Assembly (NCBI GenBank): GCA_029565685.1
Contig: JAKQNR010000021.1
Coordinates: 1-64,000, forward strand
Length of the DNA: 64,000 bases
Source: a bacterium
Lineage (GTDB): Bacteria > Zhuqueibacterota > Zhuqueibacteria > Residuimicrobiales > Residuimicrobiaceae
Reading direction: 5' to 3'
Under the pieces are notes generated by a model. The model was given only the letters and a program-made list of their open reading frames with translations, ran no database searches and was not told where the DNA came from. Of this stretch, positions 16,907 through 26,400 are shown one piece after another (within the stretch, counting starts at the first letter, position 1; each line of letters starts with the position of its first letter). The translations under genes and the position numbers were made by a program.

Positions 16907-19474
16907 ATGCTTCGCATAACCATTCGTTATTTTCTCATTGGCCTTTTATTCGTTGCCATAACGGCAGCTGCCGCTGTTCACGATTTTTCCATCACCGATT
17001 TCGGCGCCATCGCGGACGGCGTAACGATCAACACCCGGGCGATCCAGGCCGCCATCGACAAGGCCGCGGCCAATGGCGGCGGAACCGTGTACATTCCTGC
17101 GGGACGTTTTGTCAGCGGTACGATCTTTTTCAAGAGTCATATCCGTCTGTACCTGGAATCGGGCGCCGTACTCTTGGGAAGCCGGGATCTCAACGACTAC
17201 CCCATGACGATATGCCGGTTTCCCTCCGGATCCGACCGTTATGTGGCCCGGGCGTTGATCTGGGGTGAAGATCTGGAAAATATCGCCATTTCCGGACGAG
17301 GCGCCATTGACGGCCAGGGCGCGTCTTTCGCCCAGAATCGGGTTCCACCGCAACAGTATCAGGAACTGTTGCGCGCCGCCGGCAGAGACACGAGCCGTTT
17401 TTTCCCCGAGCCTTCCTACCTCAATCGTCCGTATATGATTCGATTCATTTCCTGCCGCAGGGTGCATATTGAGGGCGTCACGCTGCAAAAGCCGGCCATG
17501 TGGTTGCAGCACTATATCAACTGCGACGGCGTCACCATACGCGACGTCGATATTTTCAGCCACGGCAGTCCCAACAACGACTTGATCGATATCGACGGTT
17601 GCCGCAACGTGGTCATTTCGGGTTGCCGCGGCGATTCCGACGATGACGGCATCACTCTGAAAAGCACGAGCGCGGCATCGGTGCAAAACGTGGTGATCTC
17701 GGATTGTATCATCCGCAGCCGAACCAACGCCATCAAGGCCGGCACGGAATCATCCGGCGGATTCCAGGATATTACCATCACCAACTGTATCCTGAAACGA
17801 TCGCTGATGGACAGCGGCTTTTCCGGCCGCGCGGAAGGGCTGGCGGGCATCGCGCTGGAAATCGTCGACGGCGGCGCCTTGGATCGCGTCACCATTTCCA
17901 ACATCGCCATCGAGGATATGGCGGCGCCGATTTTTCTGCGCCTGGGCCATCGCGCCCGGCCGTTTCGCGTTCGCCAGGAAAAGGCGGCCATCGGCGTCTT
18001 CCGCAACGTCAAGATCAGCAATATAACAGCCACTCATGCCGGCCGCAACGGCTGTTCCATCCTCGGCATCCGAGATCGCGATATTGAAAATGTTGCAATC
18101 TCTAATGTATTCATCCATTTTGACGGCGGCGGCAGCAAAGCCATTGCCGAAGCGGAATACCCGGAAAACGACTCGGATTATCCGGAAAGCACCCGCTATG
18201 GCGACCTACCGGCTTATGGCTTTTACTGCCGGCATGTTAACGGTTTGACCCTGCGCGACGTCGAGCTGGCCTACGGCCTGGAGGAGGCCAGGCCGCCGCT
18301 GTTTTTTGACGATGTGAAAAATTTACACCTGTTTGACTTTAAGGGCCAAGTCGATCCCGGCGCCGCTGCGCTGATACGACTGCGGGCGTGCCGAAATGTA
18401 TTCGTCAGCGAGTGTTCGCCGCAGACCACGCCGGTTTTCATGCGCCTGGAAAAAAACTGCCGGCATATCAACCTGCTGGGTAACGATTTCAGTCAGGTGC
18501 AAAAGCTGTTCAGTATCGATGAGACCATGGATATGTCGGCCTTGAACCTGGCCCATAACCTGCCGGCGGATCGGTCCCTTTTTTCGTCTCTGGAGCCGCT
18601 CATCCATCGCGATGATCACGGTTATATAACCATGCGTTCATTCACCGCGGACGGATCCATCCATTATACGCTGGACGGGAGCGAGGTTACGGCGCAAGCC
18701 TGTGTGTACCGACAACCGTTCCTGCACATTGACGCGTGCACCATCAAGGCCAGAGTGATAAAAAACGGCATGGCCAGCGCGCTGGCGGAATTGCGCTTGC
18801 CCACGCTGCAGGTCCAGCCGCCTGAAATCAAGCCCGACCATTCGTTCTTCCGCGAGTCGGTGCAGGTCGCTCTGAGCTGCGCCACCCCCCATGCGGAACT
18901 CCGCTATTCGCTGGATAAAAGCGCTCCGGTCAACGGCTGGACCCGCTATGAAAAGCCGTTTTTGCTGAAGAAAAGCGCCCAGGTCTATGCGCAGGCTTTC
19001 AAACCGGGTTATGGATCGAGCGACATCGCGACCTCGATCAACGAAAAGATCCCGCGGAAAGAAGGCGTATTATATAAATATTATCTCGGAGAGTGGGATA
19101 AACTGCCGCCTCTCCTGGAAATGCAACCGGTCGTGTCCGGCTGGGCGTCTCAATTCCGTCTCGAAGAGATCGCTAACCGCGGTGAAAATTACGCGCTGCT
19201 CATGATAGGATATGTCAACGCTGAGAAAGACGGTTATTACCTGTTTCATTGCGGCTCCAATGACGGCAGTCAACTGTACATAGACAATGAACGGTTGATC
19301 GATAATGACGGCTATCATGGCTATGAAGAGGTGGCCGGTAAAATTTATCTGAACCGTGGCTTGCATCAGGTCCAGGTGCGCTATTTTCAAAAAGGGGGTG
19401 AGCAAAAGTTAAGGGTTTTCTGGCAGGGCGACGATTTCGGCAAAATGGAGATCTCCCGGGAAGCGCTCAAATAA
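16907..19474 (+). CDS. GH28-family glycosidase with CHB_HEX and PA14 modules
   Basis: 855 residues. The ATG at 16907 (AGAGGA in front, then a signal peptide MLRITIRYFLIGLLFVA) is preferred to a TTG at 16889. Residues ~25-490 are a GH28 beta-helix (ITDFGAIADG, GGGTVYIPAG, NDLIDIDGC ~226, SDDDGITLKS ~248). The usual polygalacturonase GHG motif is replaced by NAIKAGTES, as in GH28 branches that act on rhamnogalacturonan or exo-substrates (family knowledge, moderate certainty). Next come two chitobiase/hexosaminidase C-terminal-like domains (IHYTLDGSEVT; LRYSLDKSAP), then a PA14 module (~715-855; SNDGSQLYIDNERLI), probably glycan-binding. The same CHB_HEX-PA14 tail occurs on the GH78 enzyme at 55213. 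Confidence 0.88.
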   Translation: MLRITIRYFLIGLLFVAITAAAAVHDFSITDFGAIADGVTINTRAIQAAIDKAAANGGGTVYIPAGRFVSGTIFFKSHIRLYLESGAVLLGSRDLNDYPMTICRFPSGSDRYVARALIWGEDLENIAISGRGAIDGQGASFAQNRVPPQQYQELLRAAGRDTSRFFPEPSYLNRPYMIRFISCRRVHIEGVTLQKPAMWLQHYINCDGVTIRDVDIFSHGSPNNDLIDIDGCRNVVISGCRGDSDDDGITLKSTSAASVQNVVISDCIIRSRTNAIKAGTESSGGFQDITITNCILKRSLMDSGFSGRAEGLAGIALEIVDGGALDRVTISNIAIEDMAAPIFLRLGHRARPFRVRQEKAAIGVFRNVKISNITATHAGRNGCSILGIRDRDIENVAISNVFIHFDGGGSKAIAEAEYPENDSDYPESTRYGDLPAYGFYCRHVNGLTLRDVELAYGLEEARPPLFFDDVKNLHLFDFKGQVDPGAAALIRLRACRNVFVSECSPQTTPVFMRLEKNCRHINLLGNDFSQVQKLFSIDETMDMSALNLAHNLPADRSLFSSLEPLIHRDDHGYITMRSFTADGSIHYTLDGSEVTAQACVYRQPFLHIDACTIKARVIKNGMASALAELRLPTLQVQPPEIKPDHSFFRESVQVALSCATPHAELRYSLDKSAPVNGWTRYEKPFLLKKSAQVYAQAFKPGYGSSDIATSINEKIPRKEGVLYKYYLGEWDKLPPLLEMQPVVSGWASQFRLEEIANRGENYALLMIGYVNAEKDGYYLFHCGSNDGSQLYIDNERLIDNDGYHGYEEVAGKIYLNRGLHQVQVRYFQKGGEQKLRVFWQGDDFGKMEISREALK

Positions 19475-19579
19475 AACCGCCGGTATTCGCAGGAACGGGG
19501 TCTCCCTCCATTTTGTCCGGAATCCTCCGTTTCTGACAAGCCCGCTGGCACTGGTCGATGCAGCAGGCCAAAACATTCA

Positions 19580-20866
19580 TCAACCGCGATCTAACATTTT
19601 CCTATAATAGGCCTTCATGTCTTTCCAACGATAGTAGGGCGCCATGACGGTGGGCACCGGGATCTTGGCTTCTTTTTCGCAGTGCAGTATTTTTACAATA
19701 ACGTCACCTGTCTTTTCGTTCCTGTAAAATATGAGTTGCAGGTTGGCAGCCATCGGCGTTACTTTGAAATCACTCCATACCTTGTCGATGTTTTCAGGAT
19801 CAGGCCTTCGGGCATCAAGGCCGTTTACACCCATTAATGCCAGCAGCGGACTCAAGTAACTATCGTGACCAAAGCGCAAATCCGCTGACAGATGACCGTT
19901 TGTGATCGCGCTATCCGCACAATCCAGAATGTTTCGCAACAAATTCTTGGAGCTTTCTATAGCCTCCGGGCTGTTAAAATCATAGTACCATTTCATATTC
20001 ACGGTTTGCCACAGGATAAAAATTTCCTCTTTAGAAAAGATATCGTACAGATCGATGTTCAGATGATCCAGGTCCTGGAGATCCCCTGCTATTTGGAAAA
20101 TATTTATGACAAGCGCCGTAGGATTTTCAATATGCTCCTTGACGTACAGCGAATCGGAAAAAAGAGTGGAAAGGAAGACTCGCATATTGAAGCGCTGATT
20201 CAGGAAATCCCAGGCAATGGCTTCCAGGGAATCCTTGCCGGCCGTTTCATACTCTGAATTGAGATAGAAATTTCTGTCGGTGGCTTCCCTGGTTATCGCT
20301 ATTTGGGGATTGAGTTCTTTGAGCCGCTCATTATTAGCCGCCATGCTGAGGATGCAGCGGGGAACGACCGTGGATCGGCTGTAAATATTGCATGCGCGCC
20401 CATTTTCGGTGGAAAACACTTCAGGATAAGAACGGAACATGCGTTCTGCGATCTCTTTCTGCTCAATGACGCCACGGGGCGACAGCGCCCCGTAACGATT
20501 TTCCGCATCCGCAGCTATGGTTTGCATCCTTTTATGCACGCTGACACCCAAATCCGTCAGTTTGCCGGCTTGAAAGGCCTCCCTGAAAATTTTCTCCGGC
20601 CGATTATAATACCCAGCTGTAGTCAGCCATCTCGAACCGTGACGCCCGTAATGGCTGATGTAAAATGGTTTATAACCTTCAGGCGCAGGCGTGAGTTGAG
20701 TTTGGACATAAATATAGGATTGTAAGATGCCGCCTGCATGCTGAATATTGCTGAAAAATTCCTCTTTGGTTGTTTGCGCCTGCACTAGGACAGGCAACAG
20801 CATTAAAGAAATAGCCGCCACTGCGAATTTTTTTCTTAGGCTGTGCCGTTCTGTTTTAATCTTCAT
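19580..20866 (-). CDS. Histidine-acid phosphatase / phytase (MINPP-like)
   Basis: 428 residues with a signal peptide (KKFAVAAISLMLLPVLVQAQ). The clade-2 histidine phosphatase signature YGRHGSRW (~residue 71-78) supplies the nucleophilic His and phosphate-binding Arg residues. The distal His-Asp pair appears as FGHDSYLSPL (~312). Ser-Thr-Val-Val-Pro-Arg near residue 164 is the third conserved Arg region. Family members include bacterial MINPP-type phytases and acid phosphatases, so inositol-phosphate hydrolysis in the periplasm is the likely role. It is convergent with the GH28-PA14 gene, 105 bases away. Together with the beta-propeller phytase at 13889 it gives two unrelated phytate-directed folds within 7 kb. 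Confidence 0.87.
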   Translation of the reverse strand: MKIKTERHSLRKKFAVAAISLMLLPVLVQAQTTKEEFFSNIQHAGGILQSYIYVQTQLTPAPEGYKPFYISHYGRHGSRWLTTAGYYNRPEKIFREAFQAGKLTDLGVSVHKRMQTIAADAENRYGALSPRGVIEQKEIAERMFRSYPEVFSTENGRACNIYSRSTVVPRCILSMAANNERLKELNPQIAITREATDRNFYLNSEYETAGKDSLEAIAWDFLNQRFNMRVFLSTLFSDSLYVKEHIENPTALVINIFQIAGDLQDLDHLNIDLYDIFSKEEIFILWQTVNMKWYYDFNSPEAIESSKNLLRNILDCADSAITNGHLSADLRFGHDSYLSPLLALMGVNGLDARRPDPENIDKVWSDFKVTPMAANLQLIFYRNEKTGDVIVKILHCEKEAKIPVPTVMAPYYRWKDMKAYYRKMLDRG

Positions 20867-21259
20867 GATCGCTACGATTCCTCAACCTTGTATTGTTTTA
20901 GCCATACCGATAACGGCTTTTCTGGATTTTCCGCTTGCTGTTCAACACGTAAAACCTATTCCCTCGTGCAAAGAAAAGAAGCAATCGTCTCCAATCGGGC
21001 ATCCTCATCACGGTCAAATTTAAATTAACCAATCAGGCTATGAAAGTCAAACATAATCTTCAAGTTAGCGAATCGGCAACAGCGCTGCCATGCTGGGACA
21101 GTGACGCCAGGCCGCTCATAATGGCGCGTATTAATCCGCAAGCGGTCTTTTCACCGGCAGACTCGCTCATAATGCAAAAATCATATTTCACATCCTCCCA
21201 TTGCAATGATTCTGTATTATCCTCCTCCGTTTTTGATGATGGTCTGCCATGATTAGCTC
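20867..21259. other. Intergenic region, about 390 bases
   Basis: This region lies upstream of the minus-strand phosphatase and downstream of the minus-strand metalloprotease. It holds short frames without features. It presumably carries the phosphatase promoter; no motif was convincing. Confidence 0.4.
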
Positions 21260-22240
21260 TCAGCGGTTAGGCCAATGGCTCCAAACGCTGCAAAAGGAGG
21301 CGACATCCGTCGGCAACAACTCATGCTGTATGCCGGTGTAAGCGGCATTCATCACCGCCAAGGGTGAAAAGTGGAGCTTGCTGTTTGCGGTTGTTCTAAA
21401 AGCTTTGCCGAAATGAGCCAGGCTCACCCCATGGCCGCTTTCGTGCAGTGCGATGGTCTCGACGTCATAATGCCCATTGATTTTCCATGTAAAGGCGTCA
21501 TTGTAATAAACCTCTCTGAAGGCGACATCGGCCTTGCCGTTGTTATCCATATCAGTAGGATTCCCTGTGCCGATGTCAATCCAGACAAAACTAAAGGTTG
21601 CGCCCAAAATATAGGTGCTGCCGTCGTCCGCAATGGCATCGAAAAATTCTGCGGGTTGCCATCCAGCATGCGTAAAATCAGCGGCCCAACCTTCGAATCC
21701 TCCTAAGCCAAGAAGATGCTGCACATACCCCCAATCCGTGTCGGTACTAGTTATTTTAACAAGCGGAATCTTGGCACAGGCAACACTATTCCACGTGGAC
21801 ATCGCCCGGTTGATGGCATTGATGCATCGAACCTCGCTGATATCTGCGCATAGTTCCGTCTGGTCGATGGTCCAGGTTATATTGGTGCGGCTATCGCGGT
21901 TGGGATCACTGGGAACCCAGTGATGCGATAGTTGCTTGTTGCCGATGTCTTTATAGTACAGCGTCCTTCCCATGTGATCGCCGGCGCCATCGGTTATATA
22001 CTCCACCAGGGCAACGATGTAATTTTTCCTTTCAGCTTTTAATTTTTTATTTAATGTTGACAACAAGGAACTGGGCACGGCTTCTTCCAAGCCGCCGGTG
22101 TTTGTGGAAGCTTTAAAAAGAAGGGCCGGGTCACTTGCTCCGGTATTTTGCTCCACAGGCTGAAGGGGCTCGTTGCGGTTGCAAGCGGCTAATAGGCAGA
22201 GCGACCATGCAACCATACGGATGAACACTTGCTTTTTCAT
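21260..22240 (-). CDS. Metzincin-type zinc metalloprotease, lipoprotein
   Basis: 326 residues. The signal peptide ends in a lipobox (LLAAC, Cys20). The zinc site HESGHGVSLAH (~residues 264-274) fits HExxHxxxxxH of metzincins, and a Met-turn candidate (PLAVMNAAY) follows ~25 residues later, as in matrixin-like enzymes. The usual Gly at the eighth position of HExxHxxGxxH is Ser here. The upstream domain (about 85-260) has matrixin-like features (WTIDQ, STWNSV). The protein is probably anchored to the outer membrane and degrades extracellular protein; the substrate is unknown. A strong SD (GGAGGAG) supports the start. Confidence 0.83.
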   Translation of the reverse strand: MKKQVFIRMVAWSLCLLAACNRNEPLQPVEQNTGASDPALLFKASTNTGGLEEAVPSSLLSTLNKKLKAERKNYIVALVEYITDGAGDHMGRTLYYKDIGNKQLSHHWVPSDPNRDSRTNITWTIDQTELCADISEVRCINAINRAMSTWNSVACAKIPLVKITSTDTDWGYVQHLLGLGGFEGWAADFTHAGWQPAEFFDAIADDGSTYILGATFSFVWIDIGTGNPTDMDNNGKADVAFREVYYNDAFTWKINGHYDVETIALHESGHGVSLAHFGKAFRTTANSKLHFSPLAVMNAAYTGIQHELLPTDVASFCSVWSHWPNR

Positions 22241-22419
22241 CTTTCTCCTCCGAGGTTTAATTTTTACAACACGACTTTTAAGAGGCGCATGAGCTCGGAA
22301 TAGACCATCGGGTCCTTCGTTCTTGCGAAAATATTTTATGTGTCCACTCTGGGCTTGTACAACCGGATAATGGCTTTCAAGTTTTACGAGTACAGCGGAA
22401 GATTCATCCGCCGTGAAAT

Positions 22420-22800
22420 TTATGATTGGTGGCTTTGTTTGAAGGCGAAATATCCAAAACCTATCGTAAAGAATAAATACACAAAAACAATCCCCCAGCC
22501 GAGTAGATTCAGGCCGCCGGAAAGTTGTATTTTCAGTGTAAATAGAAGTGCTATGGCATCATAGACGAATAAATTCCAAATGATGGCCCGTCGAGCGATG
22601 GAGTCTTCAGCATTTCGAGCAAGCCACGTAAGGAGAAGATTTCCAATAAGCGCTGCACCATACTCTCTCGCTGTAAGAGCAGCTCCCGGGCCAAACGAAG
22701 TGCCCAGAAGATTGAGCAATGGGCCGGGAAAAAATAATAGTAACGGACCAAAACCAAGACAAACGATGGCTTTGATGATCATTAATGTTTTGAATTTCAT
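22420..22800 (-). CDS. Small four-helix membrane protein
   Basis: 126 residues with about four hydrophobic helices (MIIKAIVCLGFGPLLLFF; GAALIGNLLLTWLA; LFVYDAIALLFTL; WGIVFVYLFFTIGFGYFAF). The size and helix pattern resemble DUF4345-like or DoxX-like small membrane proteins, but no diagnostic motif was recognised. An excellent SD (AAGGAGG) precedes the start. A palindromic repeat element lies immediately upstream (22830-22890). Confidence 0.7.
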   Translation of the reverse strand: MKFKTLMIIKAIVCLGFGPLLLFFPGPLLNLLGTSFGPGAALTAREYGAALIGNLLLTWLARNAEDSIARRAIIWNLFVYDAIALLFTLKIQLSGGLNLLGWGIVFVYLFFTIGFGYFAFKQSHQS

Positions 22801-22829
22801 GATAAACCTCCTTCTGTAAAAATATTAAG

Positions 22830-22890
22830 ACAGGCAGCCGTCACGTAAAATCCCTAAGGGGGTCGGTGTATGGAGGGGGGATGGTTGTCA
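22830..22890. repeat. Dispersed palindromic element, copy 1
   Basis: It carries ACAGGCAGCCGTC at one end, a central CCCTAAGGGGGTCGGTGTA segment and a G-rich run, and is closely similar to the element at 26924-26989. Both copies lie 30-50 bases upstream of a minus-strand start codon. It may be a small miniature element, or a conserved leader element. Confidence 0.6.
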
Positions 22891-22916
22891 ATCCATGGCA
22901 TCGCTTAAAGTTCTTT

Positions 22917-25900
22917 TTATCGCATTAGAATCAGCTTTTTGCTTTGGACATACCCTTCCGCTTCCAGCCGGTACAGATAAACACCGCTGGCGAATCCACC
23001 GGCATTCCAGACGATTCGATGAATTCCTGGTTCTTGTTCTCCCGAAACCAACGTCGCGATCCGTTCGCCCTTCAAATTATAAACTGCGAGCGTGACATAA
23101 GCCGATCGCGGTACGGTCATTTCAATGGTCGTGCATGGATTAAAAGGATTGGGATAGTTGTGTGACAGATAAAAACTCTGATCGTATCCGACTCGGCTTG
23201 GGCCTTTTTCTGCGCAGGTAGCAGGCCCTGCGCCTATCATGAATTGCCCCAATGCCGAAAGGTCTTTAAAAGTAATGGAATCCTCGGCCGCCGAAGCCGC
23301 CTGCGCAATCAAGCGCCATTCGCCGTCGCTGTTAGGAGAACGGGTCAGCAACACGAGTGTTTCACCTCGAGCATGATCAGGAAGGGTTGGTGATTTTCTA
23401 TCAAGATAAAAGGTGATATCCGCTTTCAGTGTGCCGCTGCCGTACTGTTCAATGATCCAGTATCGCGTCGAATCATAATATGCCAGCTCAGAAGGAACAC
23501 CGCCCGCCGGTTCGCAGCTCAATTCTGTTACTACCAGAGTGTCGATGCTTTTCTTCTCAGTGATTGTCATGGTTAGATGAGTTTCAGGAAATTCCACGCG
23601 TCCGGTTGAACCGATTATCTGCGACTGGCTCTTGCCTGCTGCTACGGGTACGGTCGAGGAGTTCCAGGCGGCGCCATGAATGGCGCCATGATTCTGATAA
23701 CCGGAGAAATCTTGCGTCAAACTGTCCACCCCTTCATCAAAGTGCCAGTGTGCCTTCAAACCGGAGGCATCAGCCGGATGCTTGCAGTGCATATTTTCAC
23801 GAATTTGCTGCGGCGATAAAGCGCGATTCCATATAGTCACTTCGTCGATCATTCCATTGAAATGGTAGCTATTCTGCAGACGGCCGATTAATAAGTGTTT
23901 GTCGGACTTTTGCAATAAATGTGAAAATTCACGACTTTTATCCAACACTCCGTTTCGATAGCCTGCCAACCTGGTCCCGTCATAAGTGACCGCAAGATGT
24001 GTCCATTCCTTAAGAGGGATTGGTGTGCCGGGTGTGCTGTCCAGATGTTTTGCATAAAATCCTTCTTTGATGATAAAACCGCCGCTGACTGAATATTCAA
24101 ATGGCTTTAACTGTAGCCAGTAATCATATTCTTTATCATCCGATTTCGCCAGGATTCGCTCCCAGTCGCCGGATGCGGATGCTCTATAGATCCATGCGCA
24201 CAGGGTGAACTCCTTTTCAAGCATGAGACTGCTGTCGTTGCCGCAATCCACATAATTTCCCTTGCCGTCAAAGTGCAAGGCATACGGGGTGCACTCATCG
24301 CCAATTCCCCGTCCGATTTGCGTCACACTTACACGCCTGGAGATATTATCTCCCGATACGGTGACGACCGCATTGCGTGAGCCGGGCAATATATTGGCTT
24401 CGTTCGCGGCGACGGTAACCGTTCCATTTTTAAATCCGTGGATGGGTGATATATTCAGCCATGACGCATCACAGAGAATACTCCAGCCAATATTGGAGGC
24501 AATTCCAAAAGTCCTGCTGCTGCCCACAGGAGAACCTATAACCAACCCTGTCTTAGAAGCTGTTAGAATAGAAGAAACACCATCCTGTCTAATCGTAACT
24601 TTTTTTGTGCTTACGCCACTGCCCATCATTCCATTTACATTAAAAATCCCAGTACGGGAGTTTGTCGACGTGTTGGCAGGCACAGACACGGTCAAGGTAG
24701 CATCTCCGTAACCGGCTAAAGGTGAAATCGCGACCCATTCGGGCTGACCACTCACAGACCAATTTACATTGGCGCTGATTATAATGGTTCTGCTTCCTGC
24801 TCCAGCCTCAAAATTTAGGATGTCCGGCGATAAACTAAAAAATAAACTGCGCTCCTGTGTAACGGAAATAGTTCTGATAACTCCTCCGCCTGATAGAGTA
24901 ACCGTCCCGGTGCGACGGCTGCCTGACGGATTAGCAGATACCGTCACAGCTACCGTATCCTGGGAGGCGCCGCTGCTTGGCGAGACCGTAATCCATGAAT
25001 CCGCTGCGAACACGCTCCATGCGACATTGGTGCTTATCGCAATTTTTTTACTCCCGACTCCAGAAGTAAAAAACAGCTCCAGAGGAGTTGCCGTTAATAA
25101 AACCCCATCTTGATCGACAGTTATTGTTTTGATAATACTCCATGCTGACACAGCAAACTCACCGGTACGCGACCTCTCAGAGGCGTTGGCCGAGACTGTT
25201 GCCGTTACCACACCATTACCGGATCCGCTGGTCGGCGAAACGGAAATCCAGGGGGCAAAGGATGTCACGATCCATTCAGCGTTGCTGTTTATGGAAAAGG
25301 AAGCACTTTCAGAACCAGCGCCGTAAAATTTACTCATTGGTGATACTTCTAATACAACCCCACCTTGTGTTATGGTTATGCTCCTGTTGGCGCCTCCTCC
25401 GGATATAGTAACTGTCCCACTGCGTGAACTTGTGGAAGAGTTGACTGACACGGTCACGGTTGCCGTGGCATCGCCGGCGCCGCTAGCCGGCGACACGGTA
25501 ATCCACGCAGCGTCATCACTTACATTCCAGGGATAGCTCGTATTAATCATAAATGTTGAACTGCCGGAAACAGGGGGAAAAGTGAGGCTTGTAGGCGATA
25601 CCGCAAGCGTTACTCCTCCTTGCTGAACGGTTATAACCGTTGTGAGGCCTCCTCCAGCGACCGTTACAGCGCCGCTGCGCAGATTTGCCGAACTATTCGC
25701 GGATACCGTTACGGTGATCGCAGCATCGTTAGTGCCACTGGTTGGTGAGACCGTCATCCACGATGCGTCATCGGTCACGTTCCAACTGACATTGGCAGTG
25801 ATTGCAATCGTTTTGCTCCCGGCAACCTCCGAGAAAGCAAGAGTGGACGGTGCAGCAGTGAGCACCACCCCGGCTTGAACGACTGTGACGGTCGCAGTCA

Positions 25901-26174
25901 ATATGCCGCTGACATACACGGAAATGGTCCCAGTACGCGCACTGGTCGATGTATTGGCTGTAACTGAAACGGTCACCATGGTATTTCCAGTACCGCTGGT
26001 GGGTGAAATTGTAATCCACGTACGGTTGTCTGTCACGTTCCAACTGACAGGGGCATTGACGGGAAAAGTCTGACTTTCCGCTTCAGGTCCGAAATTTAAA
26101 TTTGTTTGAGAAAAAACCGTGCGAGAAAATTCAAGCACGAAAAAAAGAATCCATAATCTTCTGTTGCAGAACAT
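22917..26174 (-). CDS. Surface protein: seven BACON repeats, LamG domain, type IX sorting tail
   Basis: 1085 residues with a signal peptide ending near FSRTVFSQ. Seven tandem ~85-residue BACON-like repeats follow (about 23-635), each with W-x-V/I, a WI/WM-x-V/I-S-P-x-S-G turn and a V/I-T-V-x-Q end. A LamG/concanavalin-like domain follows (~640-830; LHFDGKGNYVDCGNDSS, LAVTYDGTRLAGY, GMIDEVTIWNRAL), then a linker, and a sorting tail (~1000-1085; HNYPNPFNPCTTIE, SGVYLYRLEAEG, SKKLILMR). BACON domains are linked to mucin or glycan adhesion in Bacteroidetes, so this is probably an adhesin or polysaccharide-binding surface protein. No enzyme domain was seen. A palindrome at 26209-26227 lies 35 bases before the start. 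Confidence 0.9.
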   Translation of the reverse strand: MFCNRRLWILFFVLEFSRTVFSQTNLNFGPEAESQTFPVNAPVSWNVTDNRTWITISPTSGTGNTMVTVSVTANTSTSARTGTISVYVSGILTATVTVVQAGVVLTAAPSTLAFSEVAGSKTIAITANVSWNVTDDASWMTVSPTSGTNDAAITVTVSANSSANLRSGAVTVAGGGLTTVITVQQGGVTLAVSPTSLTFPPVSGSSTFMINTSYPWNVSDDAAWITVSPASGAGDATATVTVSVNSSTSSRSGTVTISGGGANRSITITQGGVVLEVSPMSKFYGAGSESASFSINSNAEWIVTSFAPWISVSPTSGSGNGVVTATVSANASERSRTGEFAVSAWSIIKTITVDQDGVLLTATPLELFFTSGVGSKKIAISTNVAWSVFAADSWITVSPSSGASQDTVAVTVSANPSGSRRTGTVTLSGGGVIRTISVTQERSLFFSLSPDILNFEAGAGSRTIIISANVNWSVSGQPEWVAISPLAGYGDATLTVSVPANTSTNSRTGIFNVNGMMGSGVSTKKVTIRQDGVSSILTASKTGLVIGSPVGSSRTFGIASNIGWSILCDASWLNISPIHGFKNGTVTVAANEANILPGSRNAVVTVSGDNISRRVSVTQIGRGIGDECTPYALHFDGKGNYVDCGNDSSLMLEKEFTLCAWIYRASASGDWERILAKSDDKEYDYWLQLKPFEYSVSGGFIIKEGFYAKHLDSTPGTPIPLKEWTHLAVTYDGTRLAGYRNGVLDKSREFSHLLQKSDKHLLIGRLQNSYHFNGMIDEVTIWNRALSPQQIRENMHCKHPADASGLKAHWHFDEGVDSLTQDFSGYQNHGAIHGAAWNSSTVPVAAGKSQSQIIGSTGRVEFPETHLTMTITEKKSIDTLVVTELSCEPAGGVPSELAYYDSTRYWIIEQYGSGTLKADITFYLDRKSPTLPDHARGETLVLLTRSPNSDGEWRLIAQAASAAEDSITFKDLSALGQFMIGAGPATCAEKGPSRVGYDQSFYLSHNYPNPFNPCTTIEMTVPRSAYVTLAVYNLKGERIATLVSGEQEPGIHRIVWNAGGFASGVYLYRLEAEGYVQSKKLILMR

Positions 26175-26208
26175 AGGCTTATCGCTTTATTTAAGTCAAA
26201 TCAATTCC

Positions 26209-26227
26209 ATCTGATCGTTCGTCAGAT
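26209..26227. promoter_or_regulatory. Possible operator palindrome upstream of the BACON gene
   Basis: ATCTGA-7-TCAGAT forms a 6-bp inverted repeat about 35 bases before the start at 26174. It could be an operator or a weak hairpin. Only one copy was noticed. Confidence 0.25.
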
Positions 26228-26400
26228 CACTTTGACTGGCATTGCATCGGCTTGGTAAGCAGACTTGGTGATTCGATGTACCAACGTGGCGCTTGCAGGG
26301 GCACGCCCTTATAGAGTACGTAGTCGCCCGTCAATAATGACTCGTTGCCCTTTCTCCATCACAAGCGCCTCGGCGTCTTTTATGTTTTACCGCTTTTTAA

